Numbered from the stretch's first letter, positions 5,919-14,312 are shown. The stretch: DNA of 15,751 bases from JBDSTZ01 sp039927975 (GCA_039927975.1 JBDSTZ010000316.1:1-15751), one strand, 5' to 3'. Notes: generated from the letters alone by a model not told the origin. Numbers and translations: made by a program.

Positions 5919-7439
5919 CTACTTCGCCGGCACCGCGCTGCGGCCGATCGGCTGCGCCATATTGGCCAGGTACCACGCAGTCGTGCTCATCCAGGCGACG
6001 TGGCGCTGGAAGTCCTCGCGGTTGACCTTGTCGAGCGTGTCGGCGGCGGTGTGATGGTAATTGAAGTAGGCCGTGGCGTTGATCAGCGGTTCAAACACTG
6101 GCACGCCGGCCTCCTCGATCTCGGTCAGGTCGCCACTGCCGAGCACGTCGTGGCGTTGAAACGCGCCCGCGCCGATCGCCTGCAAGGCCGTGCGCAGCGG
6201 ATCGAACAAAGGCGCCGCTTGCGGCCCGACGCTGGCCCGGATGCCCAGCATATAGCCGGAACCGCCATCGTTCTCGATCGCGGCGAAATGCTTGCCGGCC
6301 AGCGCCTTGTTGGCTTCGAAATACGCCTTCGCGCCGCGCCCGCCGTTTTCCTCGTTCATCCAGGCGATCACGCGGATCGTGCGGCGCGGCCGATAATCGA
6401 GCCGCTTGAGCGTTTCGATCACCCCCATCGCGCTGGCCACGCCGGTGCCGTCGTCGTTGGCGCCGGTGCCCAGGTCCCACGAATCGAGGTGGCCGGAAAC
6501 GATCACGACTTCGTCGGCCAGGTCGGTGCCAGGCCAGTCGGCGATGACGTTGAAGCTGTCGGCGTCGGGCAGGATCTGCGGGGTCAAGGTCAGATGCAGC
6601 GACAGCGGACCGCGTTTGAGCAGGCGCGCCATCAGCATCGCATCCTCGCTCGAGACGGCGGCCGCCGGAATGCGCGCGCCCTCGGCCAGGCCGGATGTGC
6701 CCGTGTGCGGCAGGCGGAAATCGGCGCCGCCGACCGAACGGATCAGCACGGCGGCCGCCCCGAGCGCGGCGGCGGCTGGCGGCCCGCCGTAGCGGTAGCG
6801 CCCGGCCTGGCGGTAAGCCTGGCTGGCCTGGCCGCCCTCGGCCATGCGCTGGTCGAAGGGCACGTCGAACAGGACGATGCGCCCTTTCACCTCGCCCTTG
6901 CGCGCTTGCAGCTCATCGAAATCGTGCACCACCATCACCTCGGCGGTGAGCCCGGCCGCCGGTGTCGCGCCGGAGCCGCCCAGCGCGCTCAGCACGACGC
7001 GCTGGGTGATGCCGGCCGGACGGCCGGCGTAGGCAACCAGCTCGGCCGTCTCCTGGCCGCGCACCCAGTGCGGCACCTTCACCGCTTGCAGCGTGACCTT
7101 CGCGCCCAGCTTGCGCATCGCATCGGCCACCTGCGTCACGGCGGCCGCCGCGCCGGCCGAACCGGACAGGCGTGGGCCGATCAGGTCGGTCATGTCGCCC
7201 AGGCGCTCGTAGGCCCAGCCGCCGGCCAGCGCGCCGTCGCGCACCCGAGCCAGGGCTTGCGGATCGTTGCCTGGCGTGGCGGCCAGCGCCCCCGCGCTCA
7301 ACAGGCTGGCGGCGATCATCGCGGCGAGCGGCAAACGTGCACGGGACAAGCGGGACAGGGGCAAGCGCGACAAGGAGAAGCTGGAAACGGATGGGGCGAT
7401 ACAGGACGAGCGCGGCAACGGCGAGGCACGGCGATTCAT
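5919..7439 (-). CDS. Exported M28-family zinc metallopeptidase with PA domain
   Basis: M28 enzymes are two-zinc aminopeptidases or carboxypeptidases that act on exported or extracellular peptides. This 506-residue protein has a long basic N-terminus, then a hydrophobic signal segment ending AGALAA (about 49-54). A protease-associated region spans about 150-270. The peptidase core shows the metal ligands: HLD (His317, Asp319), ANDDGTG (bridging Asp329), MNEENGG (catalytic Glu363, ligand Glu364), ENDGGSG (Asp391) and YHHTAADT (His463). All are present, so it should be active. The n-region before the hydrophobic core is unusually long (about 38 residues, SLSRLPLSRLSRARL), but ATG 7437-7439 has a good SD (AAGGA), so I keep it. 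It lies 71 bases downstream of the phosphoesterase gene on the same strand and may be co-transcribed. Confidence 0.95.
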   Translation of the reverse strand: MNRRASPLPRSSCIAPSVSSFSLSRLPLSRLSRARLPLAAMIAASLLSAGALAATPGNDPQALARVRDGALAGGWAYERLGDMTDLIGPRLSGSAGAAAAVTQVADAMRKLGAKVTLQAVKVPHWVRGQETAELVAYAGRPAGITQRVVLSALGGSGATPAAGLTAEVMVVHDFDELQARKGEVKGRIVLFDVPFDQRMAEGGQASQAYRQAGRYRYGGPPAAAALGAAAVLIRSVGGADFRLPHTGTSGLAEGARIPAAAVSSEDAMLMARLLKRGPLSLHLTLTPQILPDADSFNVIADWPGTDLADEVVIVSGHLDSWDLGTGANDDGTGVASAMGVIETLKRLDYRPRRTIRVIAWMNEENGGRGAKAYFEANKALAGKHFAAIENDGGSGYMLGIRASVGPQAAPLFDPLRTALQAIGAGAFQRHDVLGSGDLTEIEEAGVPVFEPLINATAYFNYHHTAADTLDKVNREDFQRHVAWMSTTAWYLANMAQPIGRSAVPAK

Positions 7440-7510
7440 GCGGCAATTCCTTCGAAGTGGCAGGAGGAGTTAAACGATAACCCATCTGCAACTATTTTGC
7501 TCGCCGTATG

Positions 7511-8650
7511 TCAGGCGGGCGCCGCCACCAGTCGCACCAAGGTGATTTCGGACGGCGCGCCGAAGCGTTTCGGTGGCCCCCAGTAACCTGTGCCGCGGCT
7601 GGTGTAGACCCACAGCGAGCGCAGGCGGTTGAGGCCGGCGGTAAATGGCTGTTGCAAGGGCACAAACAAATTCCACGGGAAGAACTGGCCGCCGTGGGTG
7701 TGGCCCGACAGCTGCAAATCGAAGCCGGCGTCGGCGGCCGCCTCGGCCGTGCGCGGCTGGTGCGCCAGCAAAACCATTACCTTGACGTCGGGCGGCGCGC
7801 CAGCGGCGGCGGCGGCCGGATCGCTGCGGTGATCCGGATTGAAATGATGGGCGGTGAAATCGGGCACGCCGGCGATCATCAGCGCGTCGCCGCCGCGCCG
7901 GCGCACCACGTGCTGATTGATGAGCACGGTCAGTCCCAGGCGCCGCATCTCGGCGATCCACTCGTCGGCGCCGGAATAATATTCGTGGTTGCCGGTCACG
8001 AAGAAGGTGCCGTCCGGCGCGCTCAAGCGTTCGAGCGGCGCGGTGTGCAGGCCCAGCCGGCGCACGCTGCCGTCGACCAGGTCGCCGGTGATGGCGATCG
8101 CGTCCGGCCGCAAGCCGTTGACTTTGGTGACGATGGCATTCAGATAACCACGCTTGATGGTGGGGCCAACGTGGACGTCGGAAATCTGGGCGATGGCGTA
8201 ACCATCAAAAGCGGGCGGCAAGCCGGCAATCGGCACCTCGACCTCGACCACGCGGGCCACGCGCCGCGCGTTGACCAGCCCGATGAGGGTGACCACCAGC
8301 GCGCCGAGCGGCACCGCGGCAGCGCTGTTGCGCAGCAAGGCGGCGCTGCCGGCGCCGGCCAGCGTTACCACAAGCAGCACGATGTCGCGCGCCACGGTCA
8401 ACACCAGCAGCGAGGAGAAAAATCCCATCGCCAGCACGCCGGCCCAGGCAAGCTGATCGGACCAGCGCCCGTGCTTCATGCGCGGCGCGCCAAGGCCGAC
8501 AAACACCAGCACGATCGACAGCAACAGCAGCGCCACGCCGAGCGCCATGCCGGCCGGCGTGGGCGCGAGCGCCGGCAACAGGCGAAAGCCGATGTATAAA
8601 TGCAACATCGCAAGCAAAGCCAGGAAACTCAGGACGGCGCGTCGAGGCAT
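7511..8650 (-). CDS. Membrane-anchored metallophosphoesterase (YkuE/YaeI-like)
   Basis: Calcineurin-like phosphoesterases use two metals to split phosphoester or pyrophosphate bonds; the YkuE/YaeI group acts at the membrane, with lipid or wall-associated substrates proposed. In this 379-residue protein four hydrophobic helices (about 5-27, 33-53, 68-87 and 90-125) precede the catalytic domain. Metal and active-site motifs are complete: DVH (Asp158, His160), GD (Asp190), GNHEYY (Asn221, His222), AHQP (His297) and GHTHGGQ (His317, His319). The C-terminal SRGTGYWGPPKRFG segment is typical of this subgroup. The enzyme domain should face the cytoplasm or periplasm depending on helix count, which I cannot settle. 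GGAAAG precedes the ATG. The peptidase gene follows; the glycine-zipper gene diverges from it. Confidence 0.94.
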   Translation of the reverse strand: MPRRAVLSFLALLAMLHLYIGFRLLPALAPTPAGMALGVALLLLSIVLVFVGLGAPRMKHGRWSDQLAWAGVLAMGFFSSLLVLTVARDIVLLVVTLAGAGSAALLRNSAAAVPLGALVVTLIGLVNARRVARVVEVEVPIAGLPPAFDGYAIAQISDVHVGPTIKRGYLNAIVTKVNGLRPDAIAITGDLVDGSVRRLGLHTAPLERLSAPDGTFFVTGNHEYYSGADEWIAEMRRLGLTVLINQHVVRRRGGDALMIAGVPDFTAHHFNPDHRSDPAAAAAGAPPDVKVMVLLAHQPRTAEAAADAGFDLQLSGHTHGGQFFPWNLFVPLQQPFTAGLNRLRSLWVYTSRGTGYWGPPKRFGAPSEITLVRLVAAPA

Positions 8651-8737
8651 GGGACAACTTTCCGAGGGTGCGGATTAATCCTATCTAGATGGGGCGGCCT
8701 GCGCGATCCGCAAGGGCCAATCGTGTGGCGACAAATG

Positions 8738-8761
8738 TTACATACTCTGGCCGAGATGTAA
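8738..8761. promoter_or_regulatory. Near-perfect inverted repeat between divergent genes
   Basis: TTACAT (8738-8743) and ATGTAA (8756-8761) are inverted, with an inner CTC/GAG pair around TGGCC and one unpaired A. It lies about 90 bases before the phosphoesterase start and 107 before the glycine-zipper start, a plausible shared operator. The binding factor is unknown. Confidence 0.45.
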
Positions 8762-8867
8762 GAGTCTGTATTAAGAATGGCGCGTGCCGCTGGAGAATAT
8801 ATAGTTCACTCATGCCCAGCGCTATTTAACGATCATCCCGATCCCGCTCGAGGCAAAAGGAAACGCC

Positions 8868-9341
8868 ATGTTGAACAAATTTAGCTTAGGCGCGGTGATG
8901 TTGGCCGCTGCGGCCCTCTCCTCCACGGCGATGGCTAGTGATCGTGGCACCAATACCGCCGTTGGCGCGGTGCTCGGCGCGGCCATCGGCCACAGTACCG
9001 GCGACCGTAACGGCGCCGCCGTGGGTGGCGTGATCGGCGCGGTGATCGGCAATTCGATCGCCACCAACGACAACCGCTATTACGACAATCGCAGCGGCTA
9101 TTATGACAATGGCAGCACGTATTATTCGCAGGGCAGCAACTACTATCCGGCGCAGACCTCGTACTACCAGTCCGCCCCGGTGTATGTCGAATCGCGCCCC
9201 GTGTATTACGAGCCGGCCCCGCGCTATTACAGCCGTCCGGCAGTGGTGTATGTCCAGCCACGCGGCTATTACGAGCATCATCGCGGCTATGACCGCGGCC
9301 ACGGCTACGGTCGCGGCGGTTACGATCGCGGCCACCGTTAA
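8868..9341 (+). CDS. Exported glycine-zipper protein with Tyr/Arg-rich tail
   Basis: A 157-residue protein. Residues 1-23 form a signal peptide with cleavage after AMA. Residues about 29-63 form a glycine-zipper segment (AVGAVLGAAIG ... AAVGGVIGAVIG), a two-helix hairpin type seen in outer-membrane and stress-associated small proteins such as the SlyB/Rcp relatives. From residue 66 on, the sequence is low complexity and dominated by Tyr, Arg, Ser, Gly and Pro (NRYYDNRSGYYDNG, RGYDRGHGYGRGG), probably disordered and exposed to the envelope. There is no lipobox Cys. AAAGGAAA precedes the ATG and a strong terminator follows, so it is a single-gene unit. A role in envelope structure or surface interaction is inferred only from composition. 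Confidence 0.85.
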   Translation: MLNKFSLGAVMLAAAALSSTAMASDRGTNTAVGAVLGAAIGHSTGDRNGAAVGGVIGAVIGNSIATNDNRYYDNRSGYYDNGSTYYSQGSNYYPAQTSYYQSAPVYVESRPVYYEPAPRYYSRPAVVYVQPRGYYEHHRGYDRGHGYGRGGYDRGHR

Positions 9342-9372
9342 GCCGCCCGTCAGCGAAGTCTGACGCGGCAGG

Positions 9373-9406
9373 CGCCGTCCAGGGAAACCTGGGCGGCGTT
9401 TTTTTT
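9373..9406 (+). terminator. Intrinsic terminator with GAAA tetraloop
   Basis: CGCCGTCCAGG (9373-9383) pairs with CCTGGGCGGCG (9388-9398) around the tetraloop GAAA, followed by eight T. It ends the glycine-zipper transcript and insulates the kinase operon that begins at 9473. Confidence 0.95.
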
Positions 9407-9472
9407 CGCCCCCCCTCCGCTAGCGCTGTCTGACGGCTTTCCGCCGTTTGCCAGGGACAGGACGGGGGAAGC

Positions 9473-10432
9473 ATGCTCGAAGCCGACGCAATCATCACAC
9501 TTGAACGCAGCCGCTACCGGCTGCGTGCGCGCCTGGCCGGCTCCGCCTACGGAGTGCTGTGGCGCGCCAGCCCGCAAGACGGTGGCGCCGATGTCGCCCT
9601 CAAGCTGATCAACCACGAACAGATGGCGCGCGCCCAGCCGCACCAGCAGGAACGCTGGGTCAGCAGCATGCAGCAGGAGATCGCCTTCCTGCGCGCGCTC
9701 GCTCCGTGGGACGGCCGCCACATCGTGCGCCTGCTCGACAGTGGTGTGCAGGCCGGCCTGCCGGTGATGGCGCTCGAACTGCTTGACACCGACCTCGCCA
9801 GGCACGTCGCCGCCGAGCGCGAGGCAGGCCGCGCGATCGCGCTGGCGCGCGTGCTCGATTTTATCGCCCAGGTCAACCAGGCGCTGGCCAAGGTCCACCA
9901 GTACGGCTGGCGTTATCTCGACCTCAAGCCCTCCAACCTGCTGCTCGACGCCAGCCGCCGCCACCTGAAACTGGCCGATTTCGGCACCAGCCGCGCGCTG
10001 GCCGATTGCACCGCGCACACCTACACCGGCACCGCCAACTGGCAGGCGCCGGAACAGTTTTTCCCGGCCGCGGACGGCTATCTGACCGAGGCCCGCAGCG
10101 ATTATTTCGCGCTCGGTGCGCTCTTGTTTTACCTGGTCACCGGCGGCCGGCCGCTGCGCTTTTGCTGCGATTGCGGCGACGCCTATCGCCAGCACCAGGA
10201 ACAGGCGGCGGCAGCGCTGCGCGCACGCCACCAGGGCGCGGTGCCGCCTGTGCTGGGCGACGATGAAGCGGCCTACTTTTCACGCTGCGTCGCGCGCGAA
10301 GGCGATGGCGCCGGCGCTCTGCTGCTGCTGCGCGCCCTGCTCGGCGCCGAACCGGCGCAGCGTCCGCCGCACGCGATCGGCATCAGCCGGCTGCTGGCCG
10401 CCATCGGCCGCGACACCAGGCTGGCCGCATGA
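9473..10432 (+). CDS. Hanks-type Ser/Thr protein kinase, soluble, non-RD
   Basis: A 319-residue kinase that phosphorylates Ser/Thr using ATP. Visible landmarks: a degenerate Gly loop (AGSAYGVLW, 22-30), the VALKLI lysine (Lys44), the helix-C Glu (QQEI, Glu69), a catalytic loop YLDLKPSN (Asp150, Lys152, Asn155), DFG (169-171), and TGTANWQAPEQ with APE at 192-194. All residues needed for catalysis are present. The usual HRD is Y-L-D, so the Arg that couples activity to activation-loop phosphorylation is missing (a non-RD kinase). There is no membrane helix and no PASTA or other sensor domain; a Cys-rich CCDCGD stretch occurs at about 230-235. GGGGGA is the SD. Its stop overlaps the next start (ATGA), so it is translationally coupled to the SEDS gene, a likely partner or substrate. 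Confidence 0.95.
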   Translation: MLEADAIITLERSRYRLRARLAGSAYGVLWRASPQDGGADVALKLINHEQMARAQPHQQERWVSSMQQEIAFLRALAPWDGRHIVRLLDSGVQAGLPVMALELLDTDLARHVAAEREAGRAIALARVLDFIAQVNQALAKVHQYGWRYLDLKPSNLLLDASRRHLKLADFGTSRALADCTAHTYTGTANWQAPEQFFPAADGYLTEARSDYFALGALLFYLVTGGRPLRFCCDCGDAYRQHQEQAAAALRARHQGAVPPVLGDDEAAYFSRCVAREGDGAGALLLLRALLGAEPAQRPPHAIGISRLLAAIGRDTRLAA

Positions 10433-12780
10433 GGCGCGTGCTGCGCATGAGCGGCGCCACGCTCACCGCATCGCTGCTCGCGCTGGCGTGCCTGCTGCAG
10501 ATGCTCTGCATCTGGCGCGCCGGACCGGCCTTCAGCCCGTCCGTGATCAGCGTGACGCTGGCGCCGGGACAATCGCTCACGCTCGGCCGCCACGCGCTGG
10601 CCGCGCCGCAGGCCGACGCCGAACACCTGTCGTTGCGGCGCGACCTCGCGGGCCGCTGGTGGGCCGGCAACGCCAGTGCCGGCCATGTCCTGCTGCTGCA
10701 GCGTGAACGCGGCGAACAAAGGATCGGCAGCGTGGCGCCGGCAGCCGGGCAGCAGTTACGCATCGGCGCGGCGCGTTTCGACGTGCTGGCGGCCGACCAG
10801 GACGCCATTGCCTTTGCCGGTGGCGGGCACGCATGGCGCTACGACGGCGCCGCCCTGCTGCGCGACGGCATGGCCCAAGGCGCCTGCGCCGACAGCGGCG
10901 TCGGCGCGCGCCTGGCCGCGCTGTGGAACCGCGCCGCGCCCTTGTCCGTGGCGTTCAGGCGTCCGCTCGTCTTTGGCGGCAATCTGAACTGCGGCAACCG
11001 CATCGGCATCGCCCACGCGACGCCAGGCAGCGCCATACTCACCCGGGTCGATCGCCAGTTGATGCTCGCCGCCGGCGGCGACGCGCCGGTCCAACTGTCG
11101 TCCGCTGCCGGCGTGTCGAACCTGGCCAGCACGGAAGAAGCCCTGAGCGGCGCGAGCGCGCTGGTGGCCGGCCACACGCGCCTGGCGCTGACCATCGACG
11201 GCGACCGGCTGCTGCTGCGTCCCGGCACGCATACCGCCCTGTTTGCCGACACCCGTATCGCCCTGCCTCCCGGCGTGCAATGGCAATGGCGCCAGCGCGC
11301 CAACTGGGCGCTGCCGGGCGGCGCGGCGGCGATCACAGGCGCCGCGCTGTGCATCCTGCTCGGCATTGCCACCATCGCCGGCTGGCAGCGCGAGACCCTG
11401 GCACTGCGCTGCGCGGCGATCGGCAGCGCGCTGCTGGCGATCGGCGGCCTGACGGCCCTGCTCGCCCAGCGCGCCGGCACGCCGCCCGGCGTCGGCGTGT
11501 CGATGCTGCTCGGCTGCGCCGCGCTGTGGTGCTGTCTGCTGCGGCCGGCGCGCCTGACGCTGGTGTCGGCGGCCGGCATCCTGCTGCTGGCACTCGGCCT
11601 GCTGGCGCAGCTCGAACTGGGCTTCGGCGCGATGGAATCCTCTTGGCTGCGCCACTACCAGAAATCGACCGCGTTGCTGGCCATCGGTCTCGGCGTGGCC
11701 AGCTACGCGCAGCTGCGCTGGCGCGGCGCCGGCGCCGCGCTCAAGCAGAACAGCCTCGAATGGATGCTGGCCCTGCTGGCCGGCGGCGCCCTCGCCGCCC
11801 TGCTCCTGCAAGTCGTATTCGGCGACGAAACCGGCGTGTTCGACCTGCAGCCGGTCGAATTCGCCAAACTGGCGCTGACCGCCCTCACCGCCCACTGCAT
11901 CGCCATCGGCATGGGCTGGCACCGCGCGCTGCCCGAGCATGAGCGCACGCTGCTGCGGGTGGCCAGGCTGGCCGCGCCCGCGCTGCTGTTCATTGGCCTG
12001 CTTGGCCTGGCGCTGGTGCAGGTCGACGATTATTCGCCGCTGGTGCTGCTGCTGGTGTGGAGCATGGTCATGGGTTTTGCGTTTGCGCTGGCGGCGCGCC
12101 GCCTGGTTCTTGCGCTGGTGCTGGCGGCGACCGGAGTGGCGGCGCTGACCGCCATCGCGGCCCTGCGCGGGGCCGGCGCGGCCGAGGTGGCGCAGTGGGG
12201 GTTCTACGCCGACCGTTTCCTGGTCTGGCTCGACCCGGCCGGCCATCCGCACACCGGCCAGCAGCTGCTGTCCGGCGCGCGCGCCATCGCCGAAGGCGCC
12301 TGGTGGGGCGCCGACAGCATGCTCGGCCTGTCCTCGCTCGGGCAGCCGGCGGCCGCGGCGTTGCGCATCCCTGCCGTGCAGGACGACTTTGCGCCCTCCT
12401 TCTTCATCAACCGCCACGGCCTGCTCGGCGCGCTGGCGCTGTGGGCGCTGCAGGCGCTGTTCCTGGTCGGCCTGCTGCAAACGGCGGCGCGTTCGTTCGC
12501 CGCCAGCGTCGCCGCGCGCGACTTCCGCCAGGCCTGGCTGGGCCGCTTCCGCTGCTTCGCGCTGTGCGGCGGCGCCGCCTTCGTGCTCGGCCATTTTCTG
12601 CTGTCGTGGGGCAGCAACCTGTCGATCTTTCCGATCATGGGTCAACCGATGAGCTTTTTGTCGGCCGGCGGCAGCCACCTGCTGTTTTTCATCTGCCCCC
12701 TGCTAGCGTTCAGTGCGATGTGTGCCCAATCTTTCGAGGAGAGTCAATCATGCCGGTCTATGTCCAACACGAAGTGCTAG
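10429..12780 (+). CDS. SEDS-family (RodA/FtsW-like) membrane protein with N-terminal FHA-like module
   Basis: SEDS proteins polymerise lipid II glycan strands. This one has 783 residues, about twice the usual size. The last ten helices fit the SEDS core: QPVEFAKLAL (474-483), a large outer loop with IPAVQDDF (647-654, Asp653 at the catalytic Asp position) and FPIMGQPMSFLSAGGS (734-749). The usual GEE-x-G after the loop is INRHG (about 658-662), a clear divergence. The N-terminus has one helix (about 9-28), then about 260 soluble residues that resemble FHA folds: LTLGRHALAAP ... HLSLRRD ... GQQLRIGAARFDVLA, with a second beta-rich part at about 160-285. Three extra helices follow before the SEDS core. 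Helix count and the basic N-terminus place the FHA-like module in the periplasm. It overlaps the kinase gene by 4 bases and the next gene by 31. Confidence 0.88.
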   Translation: MRRVLRMSGATLTASLLALACLLQMLCIWRAGPAFSPSVISVTLAPGQSLTLGRHALAAPQADAEHLSLRRDLAGRWWAGNASAGHVLLLQRERGEQRIGSVAPAAGQQLRIGAARFDVLAADQDAIAFAGGGHAWRYDGAALLRDGMAQGACADSGVGARLAALWNRAAPLSVAFRRPLVFGGNLNCGNRIGIAHATPGSAILTRVDRQLMLAAGGDAPVQLSSAAGVSNLASTEEALSGASALVAGHTRLALTIDGDRLLLRPGTHTALFADTRIALPPGVQWQWRQRANWALPGGAAAITGAALCILLGIATIAGWQRETLALRCAAIGSALLAIGGLTALLAQRAGTPPGVGVSMLLGCAALWCCLLRPARLTLVSAAGILLLALGLLAQLELGFGAMESSWLRHYQKSTALLAIGLGVASYAQLRWRGAGAALKQNSLEWMLALLAGGALAALLLQVVFGDETGVFDLQPVEFAKLALTALTAHCIAIGMGWHRALPEHERTLLRVARLAAPALLFIGLLGLALVQVDDYSPLVLLLVWSMVMGFAFALAARRLVLALVLAATGVAALTAIAALRGAGAAEVAQWGFYADRFLVWLDPAGHPHTGQQLLSGARAIAEGAWWGADSMLGLSSLGQPAAAALRIPAVQDDFAPSFFINRHGLLGALALWALQALFLVGLLQTAARSFAASVAARDFRQAWLGRFRCFALCGGAAFVLGHFLLSWGSNLSIFPIMGQPMSFLSAGGSHLLFFICPLLAFSAMCAQSFEESQSCRSMSNTKC

Positions 12781-14303
12781 GCAAGGTGCCCGATGTGTTC
12801 AATGCCGAGGCGATCTGGCAGGCGCCGGGCCTGGCGCTGTTTGCGCGCCGCCCGCTGCTGCGCGACCTGCTCGAACGCTCGCCGCGCGAACATCGCGGAC
12901 GCGCCGCCACGCGCTGCTTTTCGCATGTCACGCTGATGCTGCCGCAGGAGGAAGTCGACGACGACCGCCACCTCACGCGCGGCGCCCGCGTGCGCGACCT
13001 GGCCGACTCGCTCAAGGCGCTGCACCAGAAGGACTTCGGCGACCTGCTCGGCAGCGACGAAGTGCGCTACGACGTGGTCGGCGCCGATGCGCTGGCGCCG
13101 GGCCAGATCGAAGTCAAGTTCGGCCACGCGGTGTATCTGCCGGCGGCCGACGAAAAAATCCTGTACACGGTGAGCACCTCGCGCGACAGCGCGATCTGGC
13201 AGCCGGTCTGCCCGATCTATCCGAACCAGCGCCTGGCCCTGATCGGCCAGGACGGCGATACCGCCAGCCACGCGGCGCCGGCCTGGCCGTTCGGCGCCGA
13301 AGGGGCGATCCTGCTGATCAACGACGGCCCGGACGCACCAATCGAAGTGCAGGTGCGGCCCAAGGATGCGTTCGACTGCAGCTTCGACGCCGCCGAAGGC
13401 TATTACACGATCCGCCAGAAGCGCGTCACCGGCGCCGACGCCGCGCGCCTGCTGATGAAGGTGACGCGGGTGGCCGCGCCGGCCGCGCCGGGAGCCAAGC
13501 CGGCGCTGGCGCCCGTGCCGGCGCCGGCGCAGGCCGCACTCAAACCGGCCGCCGTCTGGAAAAGCCGCCTGCCCTCGCCCGGCGAAGCCGAACAGACGGC
13601 GGTGCCGCTCAGCCATCGTCCCGCCGCCCAAGGCTTCGAAGCCGACGCCACCTTCGCCCCGCTGGCGCGCCAGCGCGTGAGCCTGGTGGCGCTGGCCCTG
13701 CCGCGCCTGTCGCGCTATCGCGACACCGGCGCCAGCGCGCTCGAATTCGGCTTCGACCACACGCTCGGCATGGCCGCTGAAGGCGCAACCCCCGTCATCA
13801 GCTTCGCGGTCGACGCCAGCGACCAGCTCCACGCCATCACCGGCGCCGGCCGCCAGCCGATCAGCGCGCCGGCCAGCTTCACGCCGGTCGACGGCGGCAC
13901 AGTCAAGCTGCTCGGCGTCGCGCACGAGATGGCCGAACGCTATTGCGCCCTCCTGCGCCTGCCGCACAGCGTGAGCGTGGCGGTGGCCGGCGGCGCCCGC
14001 CTGGTGTTCGGACGCGGCGCGCCGATGCTCGCGCAGCTGCGGGTGCTCGACGCGCCTCGACATTTGCGTCTGGCCGGCGCGGCGGACGGCGCCAGTGCCG
14101 ACCGCATCGGCCTGTCGCGCAAGGCCTTCAGCTTCGAGCTCGGCGCCGCCGGCTACCGGATCGGCCGCCTGAGCGAGACCCAGGCGCTGTACCACCTCGA
14201 CGCCGAACTGGGCTTCGTGGCGGCGATCACCGGCGACGATTACCTGCTGCCGCCCGGCCATCACCTGGTGGCCGGCCACTACGTGCTGCGCTTCGACGCC
14301 TGA
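12750..14303 (+). CDS. Two-part protein with FHA-like C-terminal domain, partner of the kinase/SEDS pair
   Basis: A 517-residue protein without signal peptide or membrane helix. Residues 1-235 form a beta-rich domain that I do not recognise (EIKFGHAVYLP-like strands, a conserved-looking WPFGAEGAILLINDGP). A Pro/Ala linker follows (about 236-265). The C-terminal half ends in a segment with FHA features: LVFGRG (Arg422 at the GR position), IGLSRKAFSF (Ser456, Arg457, but Ala in place of the usual His), SETQALYHLD and LLPPGHHLVAGHYVLRF at the end. FHA domains bind phosphothreonine, so a cytoplasmic reader of the neighbouring kinase is an attractive inference. The start at 12750 is chosen because GAGGAGAG precedes it, although the frame is open further upstream. 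It starts inside the SEDS gene, which implies coupling. Confidence 0.8.
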   Translation: MPVYVQHEVLGKVPDVFNAEAIWQAPGLALFARRPLLRDLLERSPREHRGRAATRCFSHVTLMLPQEEVDDDRHLTRGARVRDLADSLKALHQKDFGDLLGSDEVRYDVVGADALAPGQIEVKFGHAVYLPAADEKILYTVSTSRDSAIWQPVCPIYPNQRLALIGQDGDTASHAAPAWPFGAEGAILLINDGPDAPIEVQVRPKDAFDCSFDAAEGYYTIRQKRVTGADAARLLMKVTRVAAPAAPGAKPALAPVPAPAQAALKPAAVWKSRLPSPGEAEQTAVPLSHRPAAQGFEADATFAPLARQRVSLVALALPRLSRYRDTGASALEFGFDHTLGMAAEGATPVISFAVDASDQLHAITGAGRQPISAPASFTPVDGGTVKLLGVAHEMAERYCALLRLPHSVSVAVAGGARLVFGRGAPMLAQLRVLDAPRHLRLAGAADGASADRIGLSRKAFSFELGAAGYRIGRLSETQALYHLDAELGFVAAITGDDYLLPPGHHLVAGHYVLRFDA

Positions 14304-14312
14304 GAGGCCGCC

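Noticed and set aside
6000..7586. 528-codon plus-strand frame opposite the M28 peptidase gene
   Set aside because: The minus strand shows all metal ligands of an M28 enzyme; the plus-strand translation is a His/Gly/Arg-rich shadow.
10756..12678. Long open frame of 640 codons on the minus strand opposite the SEDS gene
   Set aside because: It is a GC-bias shadow: composition is dominated by Arg, Gln, Gly and Ala with no domain, while the plus strand encodes a recognisable membrane protein.
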